Positions 19,301 through 27,940 of a stretch of 64,000 nt of DNA are shown in pieces. Under the pieces are notes generated by a model. That model saw only the letters and a program-made list of their open reading frames with translations, was not told where the DNA came from and ran no database searches. This DNA comes from Candidatus Paraprochloron terpiosi LD05. Its GTDB lineage: Bacteria; Cyanobacteriota; Cyanobacteriia; Cyanobacteriales; Prochloraceae. Position 1 is the stretch's first letter. Each line of letters starts with the position of its first letter. The position numbers and the translations under genes are program-made. The stretch covers positions 3,065,422 to 3,129,421 of the forward strand of contig CP073341.1 of assembly GCA_018141785.1 (NCBI GenBank), in the 5' to 3' direction.

Positions 19301-21614
19301 TGGAGGTGCCATCAATCTTACTGCTCACGGTAATATTACCACAGACGACCTCATCTCTAGTTCACAGAGCGGTAACGGGGGAAATATAACTCTCGATACT
19401 ACAAGAGGGAGTATTGATACTGGAACTTTACAATCTCATAGTCAAGCAAATTCATCCAACGGAGGTGATGTTGAACTAACTGCTCGAGATAACATTAAAG
19501 TAGTCACGATCAATGCCCAAGGAGGGAGCCAAGGCAGTGGTGGTAATGTAGAAATAGACACAGAGCAATTCTTCCGAGCAACCGGCACCTTTATCGACCG
19601 AAATGAGCGAGAAGCTAGTATATCCACAGCAGCTCCCGGCACTATGGGAGGAGATATTACCATTAAACATGGAGGTAACGGTATAACTCCTTTTATAGTA
19701 GGAGATGCTACCACTAACGGTACCGCAGGAGTAATTACCACCGGTGAAACCACCATAGCTTCCGGTTCCTTCCTCTTCACAGAAAGACGAAATAACATTC
19801 ACATTATTAGCGTTTCACAAGGGCCACAAGGGCCACAAGGGCCACAAGGGCCACAAGGGCTACGAGGGCTACGAGGGCTAATAGGGCCACAAGGGCCACA
19901 AGGGCCACGAGGGGAACGAGGGCTAATAGGGCCACAAGGGCTACAAGGGCTACGAGGGCTACGAGGGCTAATAGGGCCACAAGGGCCACAAGGGCTACGA
20001 GGGGAACGAGGGCTAATAGGGCCACAAGGGCCACAAGGGCTACGAGGGGAACGAGGGGAACGAGGGGAACAAGGGCTAATAGGGCTAACAGGGCCACAAG
20101 GGGAACAAGGGCTAATAGGGCCACAAGGGGAACGAGGGCTACAAGGGGAACAAGGGCTACGAGGGCTACAAGGGGAACAAGGGCCACAAGGGACACAAGG
20201 GCTACAAGGGGAACAAGGGCTAATAGGGCCACAAGGGCTACGAGGGGAACCAGGGCCACAAGGGGAACGAGGGCTAATAGGGCTAATAGGGCCACAAGGG
20301 CTACGAGGGGAACAAGGGCCACAAGGGGAACAAGGGCCAATAGGGCTACAAGGGGAACAAGGGGAACGAGGGCTAATAGGGCCACAAGGGGCACAAGGGG
20401 CACAAGGGCTACAAGGGCTACAAGGGCCACAAGGGCTACGAGGGGAACAAGGGCTACAAGGGCTACAAGGGCTACAAGGGCTACGAGGGACACAAGGGCT
20501 ACAAGGGCTACAAGGGCTACAAGGGCTACGAGGGACACAAGGGCTACAAGGGCTACAAGGGCTACAAGAGGCTACAAGGGGAACCAGGGCCACAAGGGGA
20601 ACAAGGGCCACAAGGGCCACAAGGGGAACCAGGGCCACAAGGGGAACAAGGGCTACGAGGGCTACGAGGGGAACCAGGGCCACAAGGGGAACGAGGGGAA
20701 CCAGGGCCACAAGGGGAACGAGGGCTAATAGGGGAACCAGGGCCACAAGGGCTACGAGGGGAACCAGGGCCACAAGGGCTACGAGGGCTACGAGGGGAAC
20801 CAGGGCCACAAGGGCTACGAGGGGAACCAGGGCCACAAGGGCTACGAGGGGAGCAAGGGCCACAAGGGCTACAAGGGCTACAAGGGCCACAAGGGCTACG
20901 AGGGGAACCAGGGCCACAAGGGGAACCAGGGCTACGAGGGGAACAAGTGCAAGAAGTGCTACGAGAAATGCTACAAGAGCGACAAGTGCAAGAAGTGCTA
21001 AGAGGGCCACAAGGAGAACAAGGGGAACCAGGGGAACCAGGGCCACAAGGGGAACCAGGGGAACCAGGGCTACGAGGGGAACCAGGGCCACAAGGGCTAC
21101 GAGGGCTACGAGGGGAACCAGGGCCACAAGGGCTACGAGGGCTACGAGGGGAACCAGGGCCACAAGGGCTACAAGGGCTACAAGGGGAACCAGGGCCACA
21201 AGGGCTACAAGGGCTACGAGGAGAACCAGGGCCACAAGGGGCACAAGGGGCACAAGGGCTACAAGGGCCACAAGGGCTACGAGGGGAACCAGGGCCACAA
21301 GGGGAACGAGGGCTAATAGGGCCACAAGGGACACAAGGGCTACAAGGGGAACAAGGGCTAATAGGGCCACAAGGGCTACGAGGGGAACAAGGGCCACAAG
21401 GGGAACAAGGGCCAATAGGGCTACAAGGGGAACAAGGGGAACGAGGGCTAATAGGGCCACAAGGGGCACAAGGGGCACAAGGGGCACAAGGGCCACAAGG
21501 GCCACAAGGGCTACGAGGGCTACAAGGGCCACAAGGGCCACAAGGGCCACAAGGGCCACAAGGGCCAGAAGATCCAGAAAATCCCGGGCCCGGTCTACCC
21601 GAGCCCCCCATTGA
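16365..21614 (+). CDS. TpsA-type secreted protein: TPS domain, Gly/Asn repeats, collagen-like tract (upstream frame)
   Basis: 1749 codons from the ATG at 16365 (GAGG 9 bp upstream). Signal peptide to about residue 33 (ends KPLVA). The filamentous hemagglutinin-type TPS domain follows (about 35-260): [18 protein letters not shown] and [18 protein letters not shown], the regions read by TpsB. Residues ~490-1045 are about ten beta-helix repeats built on GNGG, INLTA and NITTDSL. From base 19821 a Gly-X-Y tract ([15 protein letters not shown]) begins. Near 20569 one extra base shifts the frame; this frame then reads a meaningless Arg/Thr/Ala repeat to the TGA at 21612. The natural continuation is the next entry. 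If the extra base is real, the secreted product lacks the C-terminal domain. Confidence 0.88.
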   Translation: MEIITRLLMKKILVRGSLGLLLGLLGTAKPLVAQQIIPNNDGTGTLVTPHGNRLDIHGGSLSGDGQNLFHSFQQFGLDVNQIANFLSNPNIRHILGRVNGGDPSLINGLIQVTGGPANLYIMNPAGIIFGPDARLNVGGDFTATTSTSIGFGDNLFQAFGNNDYQSLVGTPDSFYFNSESGTIVNAGELAVDSGQNLTLAGSRVLNSGKLVAEDGSVIIAAVPGENLLRVSFPGNILSLEVPLEVDKDGNIAPITPKMLLEGIKGTGFALQESGEVALNDGTVVPTEPGSVVVTGTVSSGAVSVVGEKIGLYGADFSGNEIKIGGDIRGKGSFPTAERVYISEGTKISTGFEGEVVVYSDEVTFFAGEIHSLEGFVELSGKEDLALLGSVNVGNGTILIDPRDINIVASSGGTNNNNELTDGQILMSDGGINIDFTITNLALTELTGNIILEASRDITVTANANAFFNELFFNNQTAGETITFTAGRNIDIGTDITTNGGAVNLTATGDITTRNIVTSQQSGKGGDITLNSTGGSIDTMGNLESRGTGSGNGGAINLTAMSDIMTNSLNVSSSTGNGGNITLNSTGGSINTMGTLDSRSTGRGNGGAINLTAQGNITTDSLISTSQNGDGGNITLNTAQGNITTTDDLNVASQNGNEGGNITLNSTRGSIDTMKTLDSGNGRGNGGAISLTAEGNITTNSLDAASDQGNGGNITLNSTRGRIETRAGTQVDSRSTGRGNGGAISLTAEGNITTDSLISSSQSGNGGDITLKSIRGSINTIVMDNEESENLDSRSNTGNGGAISLTAEGNITTDSLISTSQNGDGGNITLNTARGRIDTRAGTLDSRHRSSNNTGNGGVINLTAQGNITTDSLISSSQNGDGGNITLNTARGRIDTRARRNNTSDLSLLDSRGSRTGNGGAINLTAEGNITTDSLISTSQNGNGGNITLNTARGSIDTRARRMDTSDRTQVDSRSTGRGNGGAINLTAHGNITTDDLISSSQSGNGGNITLDTTRGSIDTGTLQSHSQANSSNGGDVELTARDNIKVVTINAQGGSQGSGGNVEIDTEQFFRATGTFIDRNEREASISTAAPGTMGGDITIKHGGNGITPFIVGDATTNGTAGVITTGETTIASGSFLFTERRNNIHIISVSQGPQGPQGPQGPQGLRGLRGLIGPQGPQGPRGERGLIGPQGLQGLRGLRGLIGPQGPQGLRGERGLIGPQGPQGLRGERGERGEQGLIGLTGPQGEQGLIGPQGERGLQGEQGLRGLQGEQGPQGTQGLQGEQGLIGPQGLRGEPGPQGERGLIGLIGPQGLRGEQGPQGEQGPIGLQGEQGERGLIGPQGAQGAQGLQGLQGPQGLRGEQGLQGLQGLQGLRGTQGLQGLQGLQGLRGTQGLQGLQGLQEATRGTRATRGTRATRATRGTRATRGTRATRATRGTRATRGTRGTRATRGTRANRGTRATRATRGTRATRATRATRGTRATRATRGTRATRATRGARATRATRATRATRATRGTRATRGTRATRGTSARSATRNATRATSARSAKRATRRTRGTRGTRATRGTRGTRATRGTRATRATRATRGTRATRATRATRGTRATRATRATRGTRATRATRATRRTRATRGTRGTRATRATRATRGTRATRGTRANRATRDTRATRGTRANRATRATRGTRATRGTRANRATRGTRGTRANRATRGTRGTRGTRATRATRATRATRATRATRATRATRARRSRKSRARSTRAPH
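17860..19470 (+). repeat. Array of ~10 degenerate repeats in TpsA-like gene
   Basis: Units of roughly 110-190 bp, each containing a phrase close to GGAAATGGAGGTGCCATCA, then ACTGCTGAGGGTAATATTA, then GGTAACGGGGGAAATATAA. Protein phrases are [20 protein letters not shown] and GGNITLN. The spacing between phrases varies by whole codons. This is the beta-helix shaft of the secreted protein; units are near-identical, indicating recent expansion or homogenisation. Confidence 0.85.
19821..21570 (+). repeat. Collagen-like Gly-X-Y coding repeat, 9-bp units
   Basis: About 1.75 kb made almost wholly of 9-bp words of the type GGGCCACAA, GGGCTACGA, GGGGAACCA and GGGCTAATA. Glycine is nearly always GGG, an extreme codon uniformity. 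It encodes about 190 Gly-X-Y triplets. There is one non-collagen break near 20943-21003 ([15 protein letters not shown], helical) and one single-base slip near 20569. The repeat lacks stop codons in most frames on both strands, which creates large spurious ORFs. Confidence 0.92.
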
Positions 21615-22872
21615 ACCAGTTGATATTGTGAAAATTCCTGTTACACTCCCCCAAACAGAAATCGAACTAAAAGCTGAGACAAGGGGATGCATAAACAGGG
21701 AAATAGACGAAGACTACAGGGAGTATCTGGGCACCAACACCCTACGAGAAGTTACCAAAGAACAATCCCAGGGTATTTTGCAAAACATTGAATCGGCAGT
21801 CAACGTCAAACCAGCCCTGATTTGTGCCTTCTTTTCCCCCACCACCAACAAACTGACACTACTACTGGTAACCTCCTCCGGAGAAGCCATGGAAGTGCCA
21901 GTAGAAGAAGTTACTCCCAGGAAAGTCGTAGAAACGGCGAAAAGATTTCGCCAAAATATTCAATCCGCACTTCCTCTAAGGGTTATCAAAAAAGACGCTC
22001 AACAACTCTATCAATGGTTAATTGCCCCCCTGGAAGCAGAACTACAGGCAAGGGGAATAGATAACCTGGTGTTCATTATGGACCAAGGTTTGCGTTCCCT
22101 CCCCCTGGCAGCCCTCCACGACGGCCAACAATACCTGGTGGAAAAGTACAGCCTCGGTTTAATGCCCAGTCTCAGCCTCACCGATACTAGCTATGGAGAG
22201 ATTAAAAACGCCCAAGTATTAGCTATGGGAGCCTCCAAATTTGACCAACTTAACGACTTGGCAGTAACCCAAGAACTAGCAACCATCGACCAACTCTGGG
22301 AAACAGACACCTTCCTGAATGAGGACTTTACCATTGCCAACCTCAAACAAGCAAGAGCGAGGAAGGGCTATCGTATCATTCACCTAGCCACCCAAATCGA
22401 ATTCAAACCAGGAGATATCTCCAACTCCTACATTCAATTTAGCCCAGAAAAGCTGTCCCTAGATAAACTACGAGAATTAGGGTTAAATAACCCCCCCGTA
22501 GAACTACTAGTCTTAAGTGCTAGCAAAACCGCTATAGGAAGCAAAGAGGCAGAACTAGGTTTTACCGGACTAGCCCACCAAGCAGGGATAAAATCAGTCC
22601 TGGGCAGTCTCTGGTACGTAAGTGACGCCGGAACCTTAGGGCTAATGAGCCAATTCTACCATGAATTGCAACAAGCACCCATCAAAGCAGAAGCCTTGCG
22701 ACAAGCCCAACTAGCCATGATATCCGGTCAAGTGAAACTAGAAGGCGATCCGGTAATATCGAACTTAAGCAGTCTCACCGTCCTCCCAGAAGAAGGAGAT
22801 CCCCCACAGAATATCGGGCTGGATCATCCTTACTACTGGTCAGCCTTTACCATAATAGGCAATCCTTGGTAA
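20947..22872 (+). CDS. Collagen-like tract plus catalytically dead CHAT domain (downstream frame of the TpsA-like gene)
   Basis: The frame is open from about 20570, where it joins the upstream TpsA-like frame. The GTG at 20947 is only the first possible start and has no good ribosome site, so this is most likely the C-terminal part of the same ~2170-residue protein. After the Gly-X-Y tract and a Pro-rich linker comes a CHAT domain (about residues 240-641). It keeps the fold motifs ([42 protein letters not shown]). However, the catalytic His motif reads HLATQIEF (Gln codon at 22393) and the Cys motif reads LSASKTA (Ser codon at 22522). Both catalytic residues are replaced, so it is probably a binding module, not a protease. 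Confidence 0.85.
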   Translation: MQEVLREMLQERQVQEVLRGPQGEQGEPGEPGPQGEPGEPGLRGEPGPQGLRGLRGEPGPQGLRGLRGEPGPQGLQGLQGEPGPQGLQGLRGEPGPQGAQGAQGLQGPQGLRGEPGPQGERGLIGPQGTQGLQGEQGLIGPQGLRGEQGPQGEQGPIGLQGEQGERGLIGPQGAQGAQGAQGPQGPQGLRGLQGPQGPQGPQGPQGPEDPENPGPGLPEPPIEPVDIVKIPVTLPQTEIELKAETRGCINREIDEDYREYLGTNTLREVTKEQSQGILQNIESAVNVKPALICAFFSPTTNKLTLLLVTSSGEAMEVPVEEVTPRKVVETAKRFRQNIQSALPLRVIKKDAQQLYQWLIAPLEAELQARGIDNLVFIMDQGLRSLPLAALHDGQQYLVEKYSLGLMPSLSLTDTSYGEIKNAQVLAMGASKFDQLNDLAVTQELATIDQLWETDTFLNEDFTIANLKQARARKGYRIIHLATQIEFKPGDISNSYIQFSPEKLSLDKLRELGLNNPPVELLVLSASKTAIGSKEAELGFTGLAHQAGIKSVLGSLWYVSDAGTLGLMSQFYHELQQAPIKAEALRQAQLAMISGQVKLEGDPVISNLSSLTVLPEEGDPPQNIGLDHPYYWSAFTIIGNPW

Positions 22873-22953
22873 CAGTTACCTTGTATTCGCGCCTTTGCGC
22901 CGGGGGCGCGAAAGTACGGGTATAATAGCAAGGCCCGATATGTAATTAATTAT

Positions 22954-23520
22954 TTATTCATCAACATAGAAGCGATAAAAGAAATATCCATTCTCAAAAT
23001 TATGTTCATCGCAAACATGATGAATCCATTTTTCATTTACTAGTCTTTGACCTATTCCTACCGCTTCAGCAGTAGAAATATGCAAGAAATGTTCAAACCA
23101 TTCCACAGCTTCCCGACCGACAAAACAGCGAGGATATTTTTTCAGCCAGTAGAAACGGTCTTTAATGGTAACCCCTCCCACATCCCGCATTTTCTCCACC
23201 AGTTTATCCAGCTTAATTGTCCCTACTACATCCCGTTTTTTCCTTTTCTTTTCTACTAACTTTAATCTTGCATCTTCCTCCCAGACAGTAAAACCAGCCT
23301 CCTCTTCTACAACTAAAAACATAACCCGTCCTTTCCCCTCTAAAAATGCCTGGCGACCGTAGCGAATTGCTTCTTGTCCTTGGTCTTTATGATAGGATAA
23401 TACCTTGAAAAATAGCTTGTCCATATATAAAACTCCAGGTAAAGTTTTACCTTCTCCTAAATCAGGGTTGATTTCCGGACAATATTTAACTTTATCGGCG
23501 TTCAAAATATGCATTTTCAA
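22954..23520 (-). CDS. DEP-domain protein
   Basis: 188 aa. The C-terminal ~85 residues form a DEP domain: LDKLVEKMRD, then a basic segment ending CFVGREAVEWF, then STAEAVGIGQRLVNEKWIHH and a final YFFYRFYV strand, matching the family's helices and beta-hairpin. DEP domains mediate protein or membrane docking in signalling. The N-terminal ~100 residues, with a Lys/Arg-rich centre, are not recognised. It starts 27 bp after the DndD-like gene on the same strand and may share its transcript. Whether it belongs to that module functionally is open. Confidence 0.85.
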   Translation of the reverse strand: MKMHILNADKVKYCPEINPDLGEGKTLPGVLYMDKLFFKVLSYHKDQGQEAIRYGRQAFLEGKGRVMFLVVEEEAGFTVWEEDARLKLVEKKRKKRDVVGTIKLDKLVEKMRDVGGVTIKDRFYWLKKYPRCFVGREAVEWFEHFLHISTAEAVGIGQRLVNEKWIHHVCDEHNFENGYFFYRFYVDE

Positions 23521-23547
23521 TCAATCCTCCTTGAATCGAAATCTAAT

Positions 23548-25611
23548 CTAAGCCTCTACTTCAATCATTTCCGTGTACTCAAACTTATTAGGACTTAATT
23601 TTACGAGAGGATAAATCTTTCCTCCCAATTCAATTATATCTTCCTCACAATCAGACTTAGGAGAATTATAAGTCAAAACATATTGTTTGCCAATATAAGG
23701 TGTTATTTCCCGTTCCACTTCTCCCCGCCATTGGGTTTTGGTTGCCAAGATAACTAACTGATTTGCCAACTGGGGAATGGACTGTGCCACCTGACGGCGA
23801 TAGATTTCATCCAAACTGCCAAAAGGGGAATCCATTACCATGGGAAAAGTGCTGCTATCCGGTCCCATGAGAGTATTTTTCTGACTCCACTCCCGCACCC
23901 GATCCATAATACCACCGATAAATGATAAACTGAGAATCTGATTTTCTCCTGTAGAAGCTGCCACTGAAACTGCTATCCCAGAAGTATTTTCCACCAGAGT
24001 CAGCTCATACTTATCACTAATGCGAGGAATATAGGGAGTAAAAGAAATATGGTTAAATATTTCCTGAACTCTTTTTTCTAAAGAAGAGCGAAACTGTTTT
24101 TCCAGTCGCCCCCTCACTTCGATTATACGAGCGATGGCATCTTCTGTAGCTTTAATACGTCGTTGAGCCAGCACTTGCTTACCTTCCTTCATTTTGTGCT
24201 TGCTAATTTCTCCAGCGATCGCCTCAATTTCCTTAGTGAAGGTTGCCAATTTCTCTTGGATCCCCCCTTGCTCTAAAGTTAACTCTTTAATTTTTTCCTC
24301 ACTCTTATCCAAAGCAGTTTGCAGTTTCTGCAAATCTTCATCAGGAGAATTTCTAAACTTATCCTTAATTTTATCTAACTCATTTTCAATTTTGGCTAAT
24401 TCCTCACGCCACTGCTTAATATTACCCTGTTCCCTGTCTACTTCTTGCCAAAATTCCGGGACTTGCTTTTCTATTTCTCCTACCTGAGCTTCCATGCGAA
24501 TTGCCGATTCTTCCAATTCAGCCATTCCCGCTCGATTCATCCAACCTTGCACCTTTTGATAAGCTTTCCCCCCCTCAGTGAGTTTCGTACCGCAGATACA
24601 ACTATGTGTTGCTAATAACTCTTGAACGAATTGCCGTTTAATTCCGCTGGGGAACTCCCCTTTAGCGCGTAATTCATTAACCAGAGAACGAAATCGAACC
24701 ACTACATCAGCGATAAAAACCCCATAACCCCGTCGAGAAATAACACTCCTGAGATTCTTATTACTATTGAGCAAATTTTGCCGCACAGATTGTTCTTGCT
24801 CAGTTAATTTGTGCTTTAACTGCTTCAATTCTTTAAGACCGCTGAGTTCCAACAAGCGGTTGGCGATCGCCTTCTTTTCTTCTTCTGTCTGCTGTAATTC
24901 TACCGCGATCGCTGATAATCGTTGCTGCAAACTGTCCCGCTCCTTTTCAATTTCCTTTTGCTTCCGTAAAAGCTTCTTAGTTGCTGCGTCCCCTATTGCT
25001 TTCAGTTCCTCCTGTAAATACCGCTTTGCTTTTTTCAAATGGTCGATACTCCGCTCCAAAACTTTCACGCCAATTAACTCTTTAGTATCTTCCGCAATAC
25101 TATTCTTTTCACCGTAACGGAAGATATGTTCGATACGTTCTCCGTCGAAGAAGAAATATTGATGTAAACTTGTAGGTAAAATCTTCTCAATTATATCCGT
25201 CGGTTGTTCTGGAGGAAGAACCCACTTCCCATCATCTCCTGCTACTAACATGCGCAACTCATTTTTACTATATTGGATCTTGTCCTTTTTATCTCGATAA
25301 GCATAGCAAAGACGCTTAACTTGGTAGCGTTTATTATCGTGTTCAAACTTAATCTCTACCCAGCAGTCAACAGATGTGCCAAAATTAGCTTCTGTAATTG
25401 CTCGTTTATTAACAAGTAGGTCAGGAGAAGCAAAAGCAGCAGTAAACTTCTCATAGAGAACCCAAGTAAAAGCATTCAGAATAGTAGTCTTGCCCGCACC
25501 ATTATTGCCATGAATTATAGTTGTATTTCGCTCTCCTGCTGCCAGAGTAATCTCTGGAGTTTTGTCATAGAATTGGCGAAAGTTACAAAGTTGAATAGAG
25601 ATTAGCTTCAT
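23548..25611 (-). CDS. DndD-like SMC/Rad50-type ATPase
   Basis: 687 aa. Starts MKLISIQLCNFRQF, typical of SMC-like ATPases, with Walker A GNNGAGKTT at ~35-43 and the family phrase HQYFFFDGERIEHIF at ~150. Long coiled coils (about 190-300 and 365-480) flank a central loop with CICG at ~336, in the place of a zinc hook. The ABC-type signature region (ENQILSLSFIGGI) and Walker B (MVMDSPFGSLDE, ~590) are near the C-terminus. This matches DndD of DNA phosphorothioation systems, an ATPase thought to help nick or open DNA for sulfur insertion. Its ATG overlaps the TGA of a 57-codon gene. No dndB, dndC or dndE is present in the window. Confidence 0.85.
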   Translation of the reverse strand: MKLISIQLCNFRQFYDKTPEITLAAGERNTTIIHGNNGAGKTTILNAFTWVLYEKFTAAFASPDLLVNKRAITEANFGTSVDCWVEIKFEHDNKRYQVKRLCYAYRDKKDKIQYSKNELRMLVAGDDGKWVLPPEQPTDIIEKILPTSLHQYFFFDGERIEHIFRYGEKNSIAEDTKELIGVKVLERSIDHLKKAKRYLQEELKAIGDAATKKLLRKQKEIEKERDSLQQRLSAIAVELQQTEEEKKAIANRLLELSGLKELKQLKHKLTEQEQSVRQNLLNSNKNLRSVISRRGYGVFIADVVVRFRSLVNELRAKGEFPSGIKRQFVQELLATHSCICGTKLTEGGKAYQKVQGWMNRAGMAELEESAIRMEAQVGEIEKQVPEFWQEVDREQGNIKQWREELAKIENELDKIKDKFRNSPDEDLQKLQTALDKSEEKIKELTLEQGGIQEKLATFTKEIEAIAGEISKHKMKEGKQVLAQRRIKATEDAIARIIEVRGRLEKQFRSSLEKRVQEIFNHISFTPYIPRISDKYELTLVENTSGIAVSVAASTGENQILSLSFIGGIMDRVREWSQKNTLMGPDSSTFPMVMDSPFGSLDEIYRRQVAQSIPQLANQLVILATKTQWRGEVEREITPYIGKQYVLTYNSPKSDCEEDIIELGGKIYPLVKLSPNKFEYTEMIEVEA

Positions 25612-25781
25612 TGGACCACTTCTTTAATAATCTTGAGTATATCATCATTAATGCCTCTAGGGGTGCGCAAGTAAAGTTTATCCTTTTCCAGTTGCAAAAC
25701 CCGCTCAATGATTTTTCGCACTTCATCCGGTGCTTTAGTAATGGGTTCTTGTACGTCTTGTATCCTGGTATCTGCTGTCAT
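25608..25781 (-). CDS. 57-aa protein between helicase and DndD-like gene
   Basis: Begins at the ATG at 25781 with a strong site (GGAGAAG) upstream, and ends with a TGA that overlaps the DndD-like ATG (ATGA). The sequence is helical and charged: DEVRKIIERVLQLEKDKLYL in the middle and DDILKIIKEVV at the end. Small proteins of this size and place are known beside DndD (a 'modification system-associated small protein' family), and I think this is one. It begins 41 bp after the helicase stop. The coding nature is supported by the ribosome site and the coupled overlap. Confidence 0.8.
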   Translation of the reverse strand: MTADTRIQDVQEPITKAPDEVRKIIERVLQLEKDKLYLRTPRGINDDILKIIKEVVQ

Positions 25782-25821
25782 TTATTCTTCTCCTCTAGTT
25801 AATTAGAACACAATTTAATAA

Positions 25822-27303
25822 TTATAAACCCAACAATTGATATTTTTTCTGAAGAGATAAGAGTTTACTTCTCGCTTCATCCGCATTATCCGCCAAATCC
25901 GCAAACTCAATTAAGCGCTTCAATTCCCGTTTCAACAAATTTCTTTCTACTTCCCAGGTATGACGATCTAACTCTGGTGGCATGACAATGGTATCAAATA
26001 ATGTGGCTCTTTCTTTACCCGGATAAGGGCGCAAAATTCTCCCCCGTCGCTGAATAAATTGACGAGGATTGCCCGTACTAGCAAGTATAACAGCATTCTT
26101 AATCGCCGGGATATCAACCCCCTCATCCAAACAGCGAATAGCGACAATTCCCTGTAACTCTCCGCTTTCAAATTGCCTGCGCATTTCCTCCCTTTCTTCC
26201 AGTGATGTTTCTGCGGTGTAAGTATTGACTCGATAGCTTAATTCTGCACCTAAAATGCGAGTCACCGCTGCCAGTTGACGGTTATAAATAGACTTGCTTT
26301 CCACATAACCGTCGCCGCAATAGAAGAGAGTATGACTAGTATGCAACCGATCCTTCATCAGTTGGCGTAAAGCTTCTAACTTATTAGCAGCAGAACCTAT
26401 TAAACGGGAGCGCTGCATTAACAAAGAAGTTAAATTATCATTATTCCGACTCTCTTCATTCTGGTTAAGTGCCCAACCAATACGCTTCGTTAATTTGCTA
26501 TAGGTCAGACTTTCCCCACTAGTCAATTCTACCAACAGAGGATAGTATAAATAAGGAACTAGAGCACCTTGCTTAATAGCATCAGCCATGGTAACCTCCG
26601 GTTGGAGAACAGGACCGAAATAATTGAGTAAAGAATCAGTACCCTCCTCATCAAAGTATCTTTCTGGGGTAGCAGAAAGAGCGAGGCGCAAGCCAATATT
26701 GCGGGGTAAACTCTCTTGCAAACGGGGAGAACCCAGGTTATGAGCTTCATCCCCAATAATTAAAGTTTTCGGCGGAAAAAATCTGATTTGGGATTGAAAA
26801 CTATCCGCCATGAGAGTAGTATTGGTAGTGATGACGGTGAGAAAAGGCTGGAGCAAGGCCCGGAGATTGTAAAGTTGGCTACTTAGTTGGCTCTGCCAAG
26901 TATAAACACTGGACATAGCCAGAATAGGTTGGAGATTAAACTTTTCACATTCTCTCCCCCATTGGGCGACTAAATGGCGATAGGGACAAACAACTAGCAG
27001 TACTTGCAAGCCGATTTTTTGGTACAGTTCCTCGGCGATCGCCAGAGCAGTAATAGTTTTGCCGCTCCCCGTTGCCATTTTCAGGGTGCCCCGTCCCCGT
27101 CCGCGAAACCAACTCTGAGCCGCTGTTCGTTGATAGTCTCGCAGTTGGATAGAAGGGGGAATTTGGGGACATCCTGGGCGGGAAGACTTATAAGCGCCCT
27201 TTTTGGAGGCAACTTTATATCCAGCAGCTAACTTTTCCCAGTCGATGTCCGAAAGGTTCGAGTAGTAGGCAATATTTTTGGTCTTGACGGTGACATATTT
27301 CAT
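25822..27303 (-). CDS. SF2 DEAD/DEAH helicase, Dnd-restriction-like
   Basis: 493 aa. Motifs in order: Q-like LRDYQRTAAQSWF, Walker A KMATGSGKT (~75-83), motif II IIGDEAHN, motif III LALSATPE, helicase C-terminal motifs including IRCLDEGVDIP and motif VI FIQRRGRILRP. The C-terminal ~50 residues are helical. This is a type III restriction/UvrB-like ATPase without an obvious nuclease domain. Proteins of this size and design accompany dnd genes in cyanobacteria and have been called phosphorothioation-system restriction enzymes; that assignment here is by resemblance and context. It is the first gene of a minus-strand operon and is divergent from rpmG, with ~80 bp between. Confidence 0.85.
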   Translation of the reverse strand: MKYVTVKTKNIAYYSNLSDIDWEKLAAGYKVASKKGAYKSSRPGCPQIPPSIQLRDYQRTAAQSWFRGRGRGTLKMATGSGKTITALAIAEELYQKIGLQVLLVVCPYRHLVAQWGRECEKFNLQPILAMSSVYTWQSQLSSQLYNLRALLQPFLTVITTNTTLMADSFQSQIRFFPPKTLIIGDEAHNLGSPRLQESLPRNIGLRLALSATPERYFDEEGTDSLLNYFGPVLQPEVTMADAIKQGALVPYLYYPLLVELTSGESLTYSKLTKRIGWALNQNEESRNNDNLTSLLMQRSRLIGSAANKLEALRQLMKDRLHTSHTLFYCGDGYVESKSIYNRQLAAVTRILGAELSYRVNTYTAETSLEEREEMRRQFESGELQGIVAIRCLDEGVDIPAIKNAVILASTGNPRQFIQRRGRILRPYPGKERATLFDTIVMPPELDRHTWEVERNLLKRELKRLIEFADLADNADEARSKLLSLQKKYQLLGL

Positions 27304-27382
27304 TTTGTTGTGCCAGTTTGGCTTGTCAAAATCCAGTCTTATAAGAGATAATGGGAAATTGCGTGTAAATTAAAGTAACGAT

Positions 27383-27583
27383 ATGGCAAGCAAAAAAGGC
27401 GTTCGCCTAGTTATCACCCTGGAATGTACCCGTACCGAATGTCTATCTAATTCCAACAAACGCTCCCGAGGTGTTTCCCGCTATACTACCACCAAAAACC
27501 GTCGGAACACTACTGGCAGGCTGGAACTGAAAAAGTTCTGCACCCACTGCAATAAGCACACGGTCCACAAAGAAATCAAATAG
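27383..27583 (+). CDS. rpmG: 50S ribosomal protein L33
   Basis: 66 aa, [15 protein letters not shown] start. It has the four cysteines of the zinc-type L33 in cyanobacteria and chloroplasts (CTRTEC and CTHC) and the basic middle [10 protein letters not shown]. It is followed by rpsR 51 bp downstream, the usual cyanobacterial gene order. Confidence 0.98.
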   Translation: MASKKGVRLVITLECTRTECLSNSNKRSRGVSRYTTTKNRRNTTGRLELKKFCTHCNKHTVHKEIK

Positions 27584-27634
27584 CAATATTATCACAAAAT
27601 TTGCAGATTTGTCAAGAAAAAGAGAGAGAAAATT

Positions 27635-27850
27635 ATGGCTTATTATCGCAAACGCCTTTCACCCATTAAACCCAGCGAACCCATAGACTACAAAGATCTG
27701 GATCTGTTGCGCAAATTCATTACGGAACGGGGAAAAATTCTCCCTCGGCGGATTTCTGGTTTGACAACCCAACAGCAAAGAGACTTAACCACAGCCGTAA
27801 AACGGGCCAGACTCCTAGCTATGTTACCCTTCATCAACAAAGAAGGTTAA
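27635..27850 (+). CDS. rpsR: 30S ribosomal protein S18
   Basis: 71 aa. Contains [11 protein letters not shown], the [18 protein letters not shown] core and the C-terminal [11 protein letters not shown], all typical of S18. The ATG at 27635 has AAGAGAGAG upstream. Cotranscribed with rpmG; a strong hairpin follows. Confidence 0.98.
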   Translation: MAYYRKRLSPIKPSEPIDYKDLDLLRKFITERGKILPRRISGLTTQQQRDLTTAVKRARLLAMLPFINKEG

Positions 27851-27877
27851 GATGGTCCGCTGGGGAGATGGGGAGAT

Positions 27878-27904
27878 GGGGATAGGGGCCCCACCCCTAT
27901 CCCC
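27878..27904. terminator. Perfect 11-bp hairpin after rpsR
   Basis: GGGGATAGGGG (27878-27888) pairs exactly with CCCCTATCCCC (27894-27904) around a 5-nt loop. It lies 27 bp after the rpsR stop and before the RNase gene. There is no T-run, so it may be a transcription brake, an RNA-stability hairpin or a dispersed repeat rather than a classic terminator. A short GGGGAGAT tandem precedes it. Confidence 0.55.
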
Positions 27905-27940
27905 CAATAAGAATAAGATAACCTGTTGAAGTGACTCATA

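Noticed and set aside
19799..21692. Large minus-strand ORFs (up to 586 codons) of Leu-Val-Ala-Leu-Val and Cys-Gly-Pro-Ser type
   Set aside because: They are the complement of the 9-bp collagen repeat, which lacks stops in most frames; no start context and no family.
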